DNA from: Galbibacter kalidii
GTDB lineage: Bacteria > Bacteroidota > Bacteroidia > Flavobacteriales > Flavobacteriaceae
Assembly: GCF_026241135.1 (NCBI RefSeq)
Contig: NZ_JAPFGA010000012.1
Location: forward strand, 1 to 64,000
DNA: 64,000 bases
Direction: 5' to 3'
In this document: piece by piece, positions 43,160-50,720 of the stretch
How the letters are laid out: every line of letters begins with the position of its first letter
Position numbering within the stretch: the first letter of the stretch is position 1
Position numbers and translations under genes: made by a program
Notes under the pieces: generated by a model
What the model was told of the DNA's origin: nothing
What the model saw: only the letters and a program-made list of their open reading frames with translations
Databases searched by the model: none

Positions 43160-43999
43160 ATGAAAAAAATTTTTTTACTGGGCGCACTAGGCGCTATCTT
43201 TTTAACTTCTTGTGTTTCTTCCAAAAAGTATGCTGAATTGGAAGCCAAACAAAAGGAAACTGAAGATTTGTTGAATTCAGCCACTGTTAAGCTGAATACA
43301 TGTCTTTCAGAAAAAGAAAGTTTGAAAGATCAAAACGCAATGCTGAAATCAAGCAATCAGGATTTGATCAACAATATGGGTAATTTAACTACCCTGACTG
43401 CTAAGGGAGCAGATAACCTTGAAAAATCCCTTGAAAGCTTGAGAGAAAAAGATCTTACGATCAGAAAACTTCAAAATGCAGTTACTCGAAGAGACTCTGT
43501 TAACTTGGCCTTGGTTCAAAGTTTAAAAGGAGTGTTGGGTAATTTAGATGATGAAGACATTAACATCAGCGTAGAAAAAGGAGTTGTTTATGTAAACATT
43601 TCTGATAAACTACTATTCTCTAGCGGAAGTACTACTGTAACCTCTAAAGCTAAAGCTGTTTTAGGAAAAGTAGCTACCGTAGTGAAAAACAAGCCTGATT
43701 TTGAATTTATGGTAGAAGGACACACCGATACTGTGCCGATTAAAACTGCTGCCATAAAAGACAACTGGGATCTGAGTGTTTTAAGAGCAACTGCCGTTGT
43801 TAGAATCCTTCAGAATGAATTTGGAGTATCACCAGCTAGAATGACTGCATCCGGTAGAGGTGAGTACATTCCTGTGGCATCCAACGATACTACTGAAGGG
43901 AAATCTAAAAACCGTAGAACCAGAATTGTTGTATTGCCTAAACTTGACCAATTCTACAGCATGATTGAAGAAGGAATGAAAGACCCTGCTATCAACTAA
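43160..43999 (+). CDS. OmpA-family peptidoglycan-binding lipoprotein
   Basis: A 279-residue protein with a lipoprotein signal (FLTSC, Cys18). A coiled coil follows from about 22 to 125 (AELEAKQKETEDLLN, then many E, K and L heptads). The C-terminal OmpA domain (about 140-265) has LLFSSGSTTVTSKAKAVL, then VEGHTDTVPIK and NWDLSVLRATAVVRIL, plus RGEYIPVASNDTTEGKSKN. The Asp and Arg positions that bind diaminopimelate in this fold are present. It anchors the outer membrane to the cell wall. A strong terminator follows. Confidence 0.94.
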   Translation: MKKIFLLGALGAIFLTSCVSSKKYAELEAKQKETEDLLNSATVKLNTCLSEKESLKDQNAMLKSSNQDLINNMGNLTTLTAKGADNLEKSLESLREKDLTIRKLQNAVTRRDSVNLALVQSLKGVLGNLDDEDINISVEKGVVYVNISDKLLFSSGSTTVTSKAKAVLGKVATVVKNKPDFEFMVEGHTDTVPIKTAAIKDNWDLSVLRATAVVRILQNEFGVSPARMTASGRGEYIPVASNDTTEGKSKNRRTRIVVLPKLDQFYSMIEEGMKDPAIN

Positions 44000-44022
44000 G
44001 GGATTTCATTTGATATATATTT

Positions 44023-44056
44023 TAAAAAGCACTCTTTTCAAAAGGGTGCTTTTTTT
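44023..44056 (+). terminator. Terminator of the OmpA-family gene
   Basis: AAAAAGCACTCTTTT pairs with AAAAGGGTGCTTTTT (one wobble) with almost no loop and a further T-run. Confidence 0.9.
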
Positions 44057-44126
44057 TATTATATTTAATAGCATGATGTCGCCTCCAACATCAAAGAAAC
44101 CTATTGTTCAATAAAAACTGATACAC

Positions 44127-44336
44127 ATGAAAACTTATCCAAAAGAAAACCTATCGATCGTCTGGGAGGCTGAAAAGTGTCAACACTCCGGTATTTGTAT
44201 AAAATTATTGCCGAAAGTCTACAATCCAAGAGAACGCCCGTGGATAAAGCAAGAAAACGCCACAGAGGAGGAGATTATCAAGCAGGTAAAACAATGTCCT
44301 TCGGGCGCACTATCAATCAAGTACCACGAAAAATAA
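44127..44336 (+). CDS. Small iron-sulfur protein (mono-cluster 4Fe-4S type, YjdI-like)
   Basis: A 69-residue protein with three cysteines and a histidine in the pattern C18-x-H20-x-G-x-C24 and later CPSGAL (Cys57). This is the arrangement of the divergent 4Fe-4S mono-cluster (YjdI/Fer4_19) family. LLPKVYNPRERPWI between them is also a family hallmark. It is probably an electron carrier or redox sensor in the cytoplasm; partner unknown. It ends in a bidirectional terminator shared with glyA. Confidence 0.88.
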   Translation: MKTYPKENLSIVWEAEKCQHSGICIKLLPKVYNPRERPWIKQENATEEEIIKQVKQCPSGALSIKYHEK

Positions 44337-44369
44337 AAAGCCCCAATCCGTAAGAATCAGGGCTTTTTT
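44336..44369. terminator. Bidirectional terminator between the iron-sulfur gene and glyA
   Basis: AAAAAGCCC pairs with GGGCTTTTT, with a 16-nt interior that may pair partly. It has A- and T-tracts on both sides. Confidence 0.85.
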
Positions 44370-44388
44370 TATATTTATTTTGATTTTC

Positions 44389-45663
44389 TTATGACTTGAA
44401 CAACGGTCTGTGTTCCATAAGTTCGTTCACTTGCTTTTTGATGGCTTCAACTTTGGCATCGTCATTTCGGTTGACTAGCACATCGTCTATCAAGTTTACA
44501 ATGGTTTCCATATCTTCTTCAACCAAACCACGGGAGGTGATTGCTGCCGTTCCTATTCTGATTCCGCTTGTTACAAACGGACTCTTATCATCAAAAGGAA
44601 CCATATTTTTGTTTACCGTAATATCAGCCCTGCCCAAAGCTTCTTCACCTTCTTTTCCTGAAATATCCTTGTTTCTGAGGTCGATCAACATCATATGATT
44701 ATCCGTTCCATCAGAAATAATGTTGTATCCCCTATCGACAAATGCTTTGGCCATCGCAGCCGCATTTTTCTTCACGCGAATAATATAGTGTAAGAAATCC
44801 TCGCTTAATGCCTCTGCAAAAGCAATTGCTTTAGCAGCAATAATGTGTTCCAAAGGTCCGCCTTGATTTCCAGGGAAAACAGCACTGTCAAGCAATGAAG
44901 ACATCTTTCTTAACTTTCCACTCTTCAATTTTATTCCAAATGGGTTATCAAAATCCTCTCCCATCAATATAAGTCCGCCACGAGGTCCTCTCAAGGTCTT
45001 ATGGGTTGTAGTCGTCACAATATGACAGTGAGGAATCGGGTCGTTAAGCACACCTTTAGCGATCAATCCTGCAGGGTGAGAAACATCGGCCATTAAAATA
45101 GCGCCAACACTATCGGCGATTTCCCTGAATTTTGCAAAATCAATATCCCTTGAATATGCAGATGCTCCGGCGATGATCAATTTTGGCTGTTCTTTTTCTG
45201 CCACTTCTGCTATATGGTCGTAATTCAAACGTCCGGTCTCCTTCTCTACTCCATAAAACACCGGGTTGTATAATTTACCTGAAAAATTAACCGGAGAGCC
45301 GTGTGTAAGATGCCCTCCATGAGAAAGGTCGAATCCTAATATCTTATCCCCCGGTTTTAAGCAAGCTGCAAAAACCGCTGTGTTGGCCTGTGAACCACTG
45401 TGCGGTTGAACATTGGCCCAAACAGCTCCAAATAGCTCTTTTGCACGCTCTATGGCAATGCTCTCTACCTGATCAACTACTTCACAGCCTCCGTAATAGC
45501 GCTTTCCGGGATATCCTTCCGCATATTTATTGGTTAAAACAGAACCGGCAGCTTCCATAACTTGTTCGCTTACAAAATTTTCTGAAGCGATTAGTTCAAT
45601 TCCTTCTAATTGGCGTTTTTTCTCAGCCTCAATAAGATCAAAAATTTGTTTATCTCTTTCCAT
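44389..45663 (-). CDS. glyA: Serine hydroxymethyltransferase
   Basis: A 424-residue PLP enzyme linking serine, glycine and one-carbon folate metabolism. [19 protein letters not shown] and [13 protein letters not shown] are visible. Asp203 and His206 are in ADVSHPAG, and the PLP lysine Lys232 is in [14 protein letters not shown]. The frame is open upstream to 45756, but the Met at 45663 ([11 protein letters not shown]) matches the family start, and a TAnnTTTG box lies at 45696-45689 in front of it. No glycine riboswitch is visible in the 110-bp gap to the divergent fumarylacetoacetase gene. Confidence 0.97.
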   Translation of the reverse strand: MERDKQIFDLIEAEKKRQLEGIELIASENFVSEQVMEAAGSVLTNKYAEGYPGKRYYGGCEVVDQVESIAIERAKELFGAVWANVQPHSGSQANTAVFAACLKPGDKILGFDLSHGGHLTHGSPVNFSGKLYNPVFYGVEKETGRLNYDHIAEVAEKEQPKLIIAGASAYSRDIDFAKFREIADSVGAILMADVSHPAGLIAKGVLNDPIPHCHIVTTTTHKTLRGPRGGLILMGEDFDNPFGIKLKSGKLRKMSSLLDSAVFPGNQGGPLEHIIAAKAIAFAEALSEDFLHYIIRVKKNAAAMAKAFVDRGYNIISDGTDNHMMLIDLRNKDISGKEGEEALGRADITVNKNMVPFDDKSPFVTSGIRIGTAAITSRGLVEEDMETIVNLIDDVLVNRNDDAKVEAIKKQVNELMEHRPLFKS

Positions 45664-45688
45664 TTTGGAGTATTTGTTAAAGAATGGA

Positions 45689-45696
45689 CAAAAATA
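45689..45696 (-). promoter_or_regulatory. TAnnTTTG box before glyA
   Basis: On the - strand TATTTTTG lies 25 bp before the chosen start codon. No TTTG partner was seen. Confidence 0.4.
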
Positions 45697-45773
45697 TAAA
45701 ATAGATTCGGTAAATTGATAGAAATTAATACCTTTAAATCCAATTTTATCAAACAATAATCAAGAATTTTGTC

Positions 45774-47069
45774 ATGTCTGATACAGCAAACAACCCAAAC
45801 AGAAAATCGTGGATTCCAGTTGAAAAAGATTCAGATTTTCCCATTCAGAATATTCCTTTTGGTGTCTTTTTAACCCGTGACGATGTGATTACCATTGGTA
45901 CCCGCATCGGAAATACCGCCATCGACCTTGGCGCTCTACACCAATTAGGGTATTTTAATGATATTCCTCTTACTGACGATATCTTTTTACAAGATACCCT
46001 GAACGATTTTATATCAGACGGAAAAAAAACATGGAGACTAGTAAGAAATCGGATTGCCAAAATTTTTGATGAAAAGAACGAAAGCTTAAAAAATAATAAA
46101 GAACACCGCAAAATTGTTCTTTTTACTTTGGATGAGATCGAGATGCAACTTCCGGTTCAGATCGGGGATTATACCGATTTTTACAGCAGTAAGGAACATG
46201 CAACCAATGTTGGGACTATGTTCCGCGATCCGGACAATGCGTTGCTTCCCAACTGGCTTCATATTCCGGTGGGCTACCATGGAAGGAGTTCTACCATAGT
46301 TCCAAGTGAAATTCCAATTCGCCGTCCGATGGGACAAACCATGCCCGCAGGGGCAAGCGAACCTGTTTTCGGTTCGTCAAAATTGGTTGATTTTGAACTG
46401 GAAATGGCTTTCATCACCACCGACGCCAATCTCATGGGAGAACCCATCCCAATCGAAGAAGCTGAAGAATATATATTTGGACTCGTCCTTTTTAACGATT
46501 GGAGTGCGCGTGACATTCAAAAATGGGAATATGTGCCCCTTGGACCATTCCTAGCAAAGAATTTTGCTTCGTCCATTTCCCCATGGATTGTTACGTTGGA
46601 TGCTTTGGAACCGTTTAGGGTTGAAAGTCCAAAACAAGATCCGGAACCACTTCCCTACTTGAAATATGAAGGCAAAAAGAGTTTTGACATTCATTTGGAG
46701 GTCGATTTGGCTCCCGAAAATGGTACGCCACAGACCATCACTAAAAGTAATTTCAAGTATATGTACTGGAATATGGCACAACAACTGGCACACCACACCA
46801 TAAACGGCTGTAAGGTGAACAGTGGGGATATGATGGGAAGCGGAACGATTTCCGGTCCCACCCCCGATTCCTATGGTTCGATGCTCGAACTGACATGGAG
46901 AGGTGAAAAACCACTTAAAATGAATGACGGCAGTGAACGAAAATTCATCAATGATGGCGACACTGTTAGCATGCGAGGATATTGTGAAAATGATCAGGTA
47001 AGAATTGGTTTTGGGGAGGTCTCAAACAAGCTCTTGCCTCCTTTCAATCCGAAGAAAAACAAAAAATAG
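45774..47069 (+). CDS. fahA: Fumarylacetoacetase
   Basis: A 431-residue enzyme for the last step of tyrosine and homogentisate breakdown, cleaving fumarylacetoacetate. The N-terminal SH3-like domain (FPIQNIPFGVF) is followed by the beta-roll with metal residues in YTDFYSSKEHATNVG, FELEMAFITT and LFNDWSARDIQKWEYVPLG, and the late GCKVNSGDMMGSGTISGP. All the usual acidic ligands appear to be present. Other genes of the pathway are not adjacent. It is divergent from glyA. Confidence 0.95.
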   Translation: MSDTANNPNRKSWIPVEKDSDFPIQNIPFGVFLTRDDVITIGTRIGNTAIDLGALHQLGYFNDIPLTDDIFLQDTLNDFISDGKKTWRLVRNRIAKIFDEKNESLKNNKEHRKIVLFTLDEIEMQLPVQIGDYTDFYSSKEHATNVGTMFRDPDNALLPNWLHIPVGYHGRSSTIVPSEIPIRRPMGQTMPAGASEPVFGSSKLVDFELEMAFITTDANLMGEPIPIEEAEEYIFGLVLFNDWSARDIQKWEYVPLGPFLAKNFASSISPWIVTLDALEPFRVESPKQDPEPLPYLKYEGKKSFDIHLEVDLAPENGTPQTITKSNFKYMYWNMAQQLAHHTINGCKVNSGDMMGSGTISGPTPDSYGSMLELTWRGEKPLKMNDGSERKFINDGDTVSMRGYCENDQVRIGFGEVSNKLLPPFNPKKNKK

Positions 47070-47092
47070 GGCCATAATCATTTCGACCAAAA

Positions 47093-47147
47093 GGAGAGGT
47101 CTTATCTTTTAAATGTCAACATGGCTTTATTCAGATAAGATTTCTCT
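47093..47147. repeat. Imperfect inverted repeat between fahA and the GH9 gene
   Basis: GGAGAGGTCTTATCT (47093-47107) can pair imperfectly with AGATAAGATTTCTCT (47133-47147). With CATTTCGACCAAAA just before it, this looks like a dispersed flavobacterial repeat. It may serve as terminator for the convergent genes. Confidence 0.5.
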
Positions 47148-49655
47148 CTACATATGGAATTCAAGTAGTTCTGGCAATGATACAAAATCATAACCTCGTT
47201 GTTGCAGCGAAACAATCAATGTCTCTAAAGAATCATAAAATTTATCTGTTCTGTCTGGATGTGTGCCTATATGGCTCAACAAAATAAAACCGTTTAATCC
47301 ATTCTGCGATTCATGCTCCAGTATTGAATTAAAAATTTTTTTACTGGTTCTGTATTGTTTTGAATCGGGAGTAGTATAATCGGCATGCGACAATGTTCCC
47401 TGCGTAAAGTTAATAAGCTTAATATCCTGTTGATAAGCCCATTGCGTAATGATATTGTTATTCCATTCGTAAGGTGGTAAAAAATAAGGGGCATCGTTTT
47501 TAGAAATACCAAACTTCTCCATTTCAGCATAATTAGCCAATAAGTCGTTCGTGAAATCGTCATGGGAAATCAATAACTTTTTCGCCTCAGTCCAGTCGTT
47601 ATATTGTAAGTGTTTGTCAGAATGCGCTCCAAGATAATGCCCCGCTTTTGTAGCTTCTTTAATAAACGGTTTAAAGTTTTCGTTTCTATAAAAATCACCT
47701 GTAAGAAAAAACGAAGCTGTTAAATCATGCTTTTTTAATGTTTTTAATATGGTTTGCGCTCCATCTGCAAACTTGTGACCGCTAAAAATCAAAGTTAGTT
47801 TCTTTTCTTCCTTATCACCTCCAACAATTGCCCCGGTATTGTCGAATGCAAGTTGTTGTTTTCTCTTTTTACCCTTTCTACCCTTTTTCTCAAGTGACGA
47901 TAAATAATACACCAAACTGGCTGTACCGTCCATGGTTGGTTCGTTCGTGGAATAATCCCCGGCATCGTCATGATACACCGCTATATCTGATTGAAATTCG
48001 GCATAGACATCAGCATCATATAATTCCAGACCGATTAGGCTATTAAAAATTGAGCCGTAAACAGGCCCATCAACCAATCCCCCATACGTTTGATAATTAT
48101 TCAACACCTTTAAAGAGGAATGTGGGTTTACAGGCGAGTCTGCGTTATCAGGAAGCCCTACAATCATAGTGGTTCCCCAAGGATTACAACCAAAAAGCCA
48201 ATCTCTTAATCCGGCTTCCATTTCCATATAGGTCTCATCTCCCGTTAATTTTCTGTACAAAGAGCATTGGGTTACTGCTGCAGTAACAAAATTATTAGAA
48301 CACCAAACAAAAGGCGTTCCTATAAAAAACGGATTCTCTTTCCCTCTTTGATGCAATAAATCGAGCCCTTTGTTATAAAAATCACTCAACTCTGCTTCCT
48401 CTTTACCTTTCAAGTTTGAGGCTAATTCGTAATGACCGGCATTCAAAAACGGATAATATTGATAGTGCCTTATGGTATCCCGCCCCATCCACGGAGAAAC
48501 AGGCTCATCTCTAGCATATTTTATACCTTCGGTTTTATAAATTGTATCTCCTGTAAGTCTGTATAAACTACTTGCCGCCAACTCCATATCATCTTTCCAG
48601 TTCTCCTCCTCATAAAAATAAGGTCCTTTACAGGGAGCAGTTTGACTAACACCGGGATGCGCCTTACCAAACTTATAGGCATTTACGGAACGATTTGTAA
48701 GGTCTTCAGCATATGCTGGGTAGAATTCTGAAAGTACTTCGGCGCCAATGGCAAAAGAGGAAGCGTATTTCTCGGCAGTAGAAGCCACTCCGGTCGATCT
48801 GTTCTTGTATTTTTTCAAGCCTTGTTTTTCAGCTGATGCTAAATAAACAGGCCTTCCTTTATAATTTTTGTTATACACTACCGTATCTTTATTCGGCAAG
48901 CGGTAACCTGCATGATCCCTGTCGTCTGCAATCTGATTATAAAACTCATCATGTGATGGATTCATCTTCTTGAGCCAATCCATCCCAAATTTTGCCTCGT
49001 CTACAACATCGGGAATTCCGTTCGGTCCCGGCAAACCATTTGCTTGGTGCGTATCGCCAAAAGCCTCGGGGTTTTCACGGTAAGCAAACAGTAACTGAAA
49101 TACCGCATTGGCCGAAGTTGTTGTATACTGCAAATAATCGGTAGCGTCGTGCCAACCGCCACGCACATCAATCCGCTGTCCGGTTTTTGTTGGATGATAA
49201 ATAATATAGCCATCGTTTACATGGCATGAATCGGTTAAAAACGGGTTATAACCGCACCGTTGTTGCCGCATGTACTTTAAAAGAAAATCGGCTGCATGAT
49301 CGTAAACATTATTATCAATTTTAAATTTTGGAGATTTGGTTTTTCCAACTTTTAGATAATATGTTCCGGGAGTTTTAAAGTCGGAAAAGTCAAGTCGAAA
49401 CGATGATTTAAAAGGCCCGTAAGCTCCTTTTTCTTTTATTTTTCCTGAAGTATATACAACAGAATCTTTATACGCATCAATAATAGAAAAATCATCTACT
49501 TCTGGAGTCTCTTTCGATCCTAAAACGGCTACTTTTATACTTTCCGGTTGATATCCAAGGTTATTTATTCGTATCCATGATTTTTCAGGTTGCTGTTTGC
49601 AACTCATAAATGTAAGTAACGCAAGTATTGTATAGGCAAATGATTTAAAGCTCAT
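47148..49655 (-). CDS. Lipoprotein fusing a GH9 glycosidase with a polysaccharide deacetylase-like domain
   Basis: An 835-residue lipoprotein (FMSC, Cys19). An Ig-like CelD N-terminal domain covers about 25-115. The GH9 barrel (about 118-590) has GGWHDATDY (Asp170, Asp173; nucleophilic water) and DAGDYSTNEPTMDG (proton donor Glu572). A basic linker (591-600) leads to a NodB-type domain (about 618-835), with metal histidines in AHSDKHLQY (His678, His682), LPPYEWNN and LLSHIG. Its first motif is SGHKFADG instead of TFDDG, so the catalytic Asp is shifted or lost. GH9 plus deacetylase suggests chitin or chitosan oligosaccharides rather than cellulose; this is inference. It acts in the periplasm or on the surface. 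Confidence 0.88.
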   Translation of the reverse strand: MSFKSFAYTILALLTFMSCKQQPEKSWIRINNLGYQPESIKVAVLGSKETPEVDDFSIIDAYKDSVVYTSGKIKEKGAYGPFKSSFRLDFSDFKTPGTYYLKVGKTKSPKFKIDNNVYDHAADFLLKYMRQQRCGYNPFLTDSCHVNDGYIIYHPTKTGQRIDVRGGWHDATDYLQYTTTSANAVFQLLFAYRENPEAFGDTHQANGLPGPNGIPDVVDEAKFGMDWLKKMNPSHDEFYNQIADDRDHAGYRLPNKDTVVYNKNYKGRPVYLASAEKQGLKKYKNRSTGVASTAEKYASSFAIGAEVLSEFYPAYAEDLTNRSVNAYKFGKAHPGVSQTAPCKGPYFYEEENWKDDMELAASSLYRLTGDTIYKTEGIKYARDEPVSPWMGRDTIRHYQYYPFLNAGHYELASNLKGKEEAELSDFYNKGLDLLHQRGKENPFFIGTPFVWCSNNFVTAAVTQCSLYRKLTGDETYMEMEAGLRDWLFGCNPWGTTMIVGLPDNADSPVNPHSSLKVLNNYQTYGGLVDGPVYGSIFNSLIGLELYDADVYAEFQSDIAVYHDDAGDYSTNEPTMDGTASLVYYLSSLEKKGRKGKKRKQQLAFDNTGAIVGGDKEEKKLTLIFSGHKFADGAQTILKTLKKHDLTASFFLTGDFYRNENFKPFIKEATKAGHYLGAHSDKHLQYNDWTEAKKLLISHDDFTNDLLANYAEMEKFGISKNDAPYFLPPYEWNNNIITQWAYQQDIKLINFTQGTLSHADYTTPDSKQYRTSKKIFNSILEHESQNGLNGFILLSHIGTHPDRTDKFYDSLETLIVSLQQRGYDFVSLPELLEFHM

Positions 49656-49723
49656 AAGGCTTGGTGGTTAACTCTCTAGCTTTTACAAAAAACTATATGT
49701 GAATTGTAAATATAATGAATCGC

Positions 49724-50173
49724 TTATAAATGCTTTTCAAAACAAATACTGGTCTCCACCCCTGCGTATTGTCCGTAATTTGGGATTACTGTATAACCAT
49801 TTTTTTTGTAGAGGTGAATGGCGACTTCGTTTTCCGTTCCGGTTTCTATGATGTATTTATGTGCTGATAATTCTTGTGCCCAATCTTCTAAAGCAACAAG
49901 TATCTTTACCCCAATGCCTTTTCCCCTACTTTCTGGTTTTACATACATCCGTTTTACCTCCATGACTCCTTTTTCATATTCTTTAATAGAACCACAAGCA
50001 ACCGGAGAACCATCATCATAGGTCACAATTACATGTTTTATCTTATCCAGTTTGTTGAACTGATCATAAAAAGCATGGTTCACTCCATCTACTTTAGCCA
50101 TATGAATGTCCAATAACTCCACTAAAGCGACAAAATCTTCATTTCTTGCATCGGTTCTTTGCAAACGAATCAT
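49724..50173 (-). CDS. GNAT-family acetyltransferase
   Basis: A 149-residue acetyltransferase with the acetyl-CoA loop ESRGKGIGVKIL (about 82-93) preceded by MEVKRMYVKPE. The C-terminal strand IHLYKKNGYTVIPNYG is typical. The substrate is unknown. It begins 8 bp after ytxJ and is followed 68 bp later by the GH9 gene, so the three may share a transcript. Confidence 0.9.
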   Translation of the reverse strand: MIRLQRTDARNEDFVALVELLDIHMAKVDGVNHAFYDQFNKLDKIKHVIVTYDDGSPVACGSIKEYEKGVMEVKRMYVKPESRGKGIGVKILVALEDWAQELSAHKYIIETGTENEVAIHLYKKNGYTVIPNYGQYAGVETSICFEKHL

Positions 50174-50181
50174 GGTACAAA

Positions 50182-50568
50182 CTATATATATTCAGCGATT
50201 TTTTCGGCATCAATCTGTCCGTGGGAAACATCATAAACAACCTTTCCTTCTTTAATTACCAACAATTGCGGACTTTCATGATAAATACCATATTTTTCGG
50301 CTATGGCGTTGGAGATCTCCCTGTTGCCCAGGATATCCAGAAAATAAAGTTTAGCGGAATCTTCCGGTAAAGCATATTGATTTTCAAAGTTGCTGAGGGA
50401 AAACCGGCTTATTCCACAGCGTGTACTATGCTTGAAAACAACCACAGTAGTCGACATCGATTCTGCATCAATGGTTTTAAGTTGTGAAACAGTGGTTAAT
50501 TCATTCCAAGGAAACGATATAGACTCATTTTCCTTACTTCCGCTGAAAATAGATTTTAAAAAATTCAT
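50182..50568 (-). CDS. ytxJ: Bacillithiol-system redox protein YtxJ
   Basis: A 128-residue thioredoxin-fold protein with the single redox cysteine in FKHSTRCGISRFS. The cis-proline SPQLLVIKEGKVVY and the final helix are typical. YtxJ belongs to the bacillithiol redox set, a monothiol bacilliredoxin-like protein, so its presence suggests the cell makes bacillithiol. The biosynthetic genes bshABC are not in the window. It is followed by the GNAT gene 8 bp downstream. Confidence 0.9.
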   Translation of the reverse strand: MNFLKSIFSGSKENESISFPWNELTTVSQLKTIDAESMSTTVVVFKHSTRCGISRFSLSNFENQYALPEDSAKLYFLDILGNREISNAIAEKYGIYHESPQLLVIKEGKVVYDVSHGQIDAEKIAEYI

Positions 50569-50614
50569 AACTTTATAGTAGCTCCTTTTCCATTATCCTT
50601 ACATCTAAAAAAAA

Positions 50615-50684
50615 GACAAAATGTCATTTTAATTTAGAAAAAATACGCCATTTTGACATTTTTAATAATTGGAACATAAATTGA
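50615..50684 (+). promoter_or_regulatory. clpB promoter region with twin operators and a sigma-54-like box
   Basis: GACAAAATGTC (50615-50625) is a perfect palindrome around AAA. GCCATTTTGAC (50647-50657) is a close copy on the other strand, centred 32 bp away (three helical turns). Next comes TTGGAACATAAATTGA (50669-50684), in which GG and TTG have the -24/-12 spacing of sigma-54 promoters. No TAnnTTTG box and no CIRCE are seen. Confidence 0.5.
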
Positions 50685-50720
50685 CCAACAAAGATCGATA
50701 ATAAACACCAGATAAAATAT

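Noticed and set aside
45664-45756. 31-residue N-terminal extension of GlyA
   Set aside because: SHMT proteins start near MERDKQIF, and a TAnnTTTG box lies within the extension.
45664-45773. Glycine riboswitch before glyA
   Set aside because: The 110-bp gap is AT-rich and lacks the conserved paired elements; it only holds promoter-like boxes.
47148-49655. Simple cellulase annotation for the GH9 gene
   Set aside because: The fused deacetylase-like domain and lipoprotein anchor point away from a plain cellulase; substrate left open.
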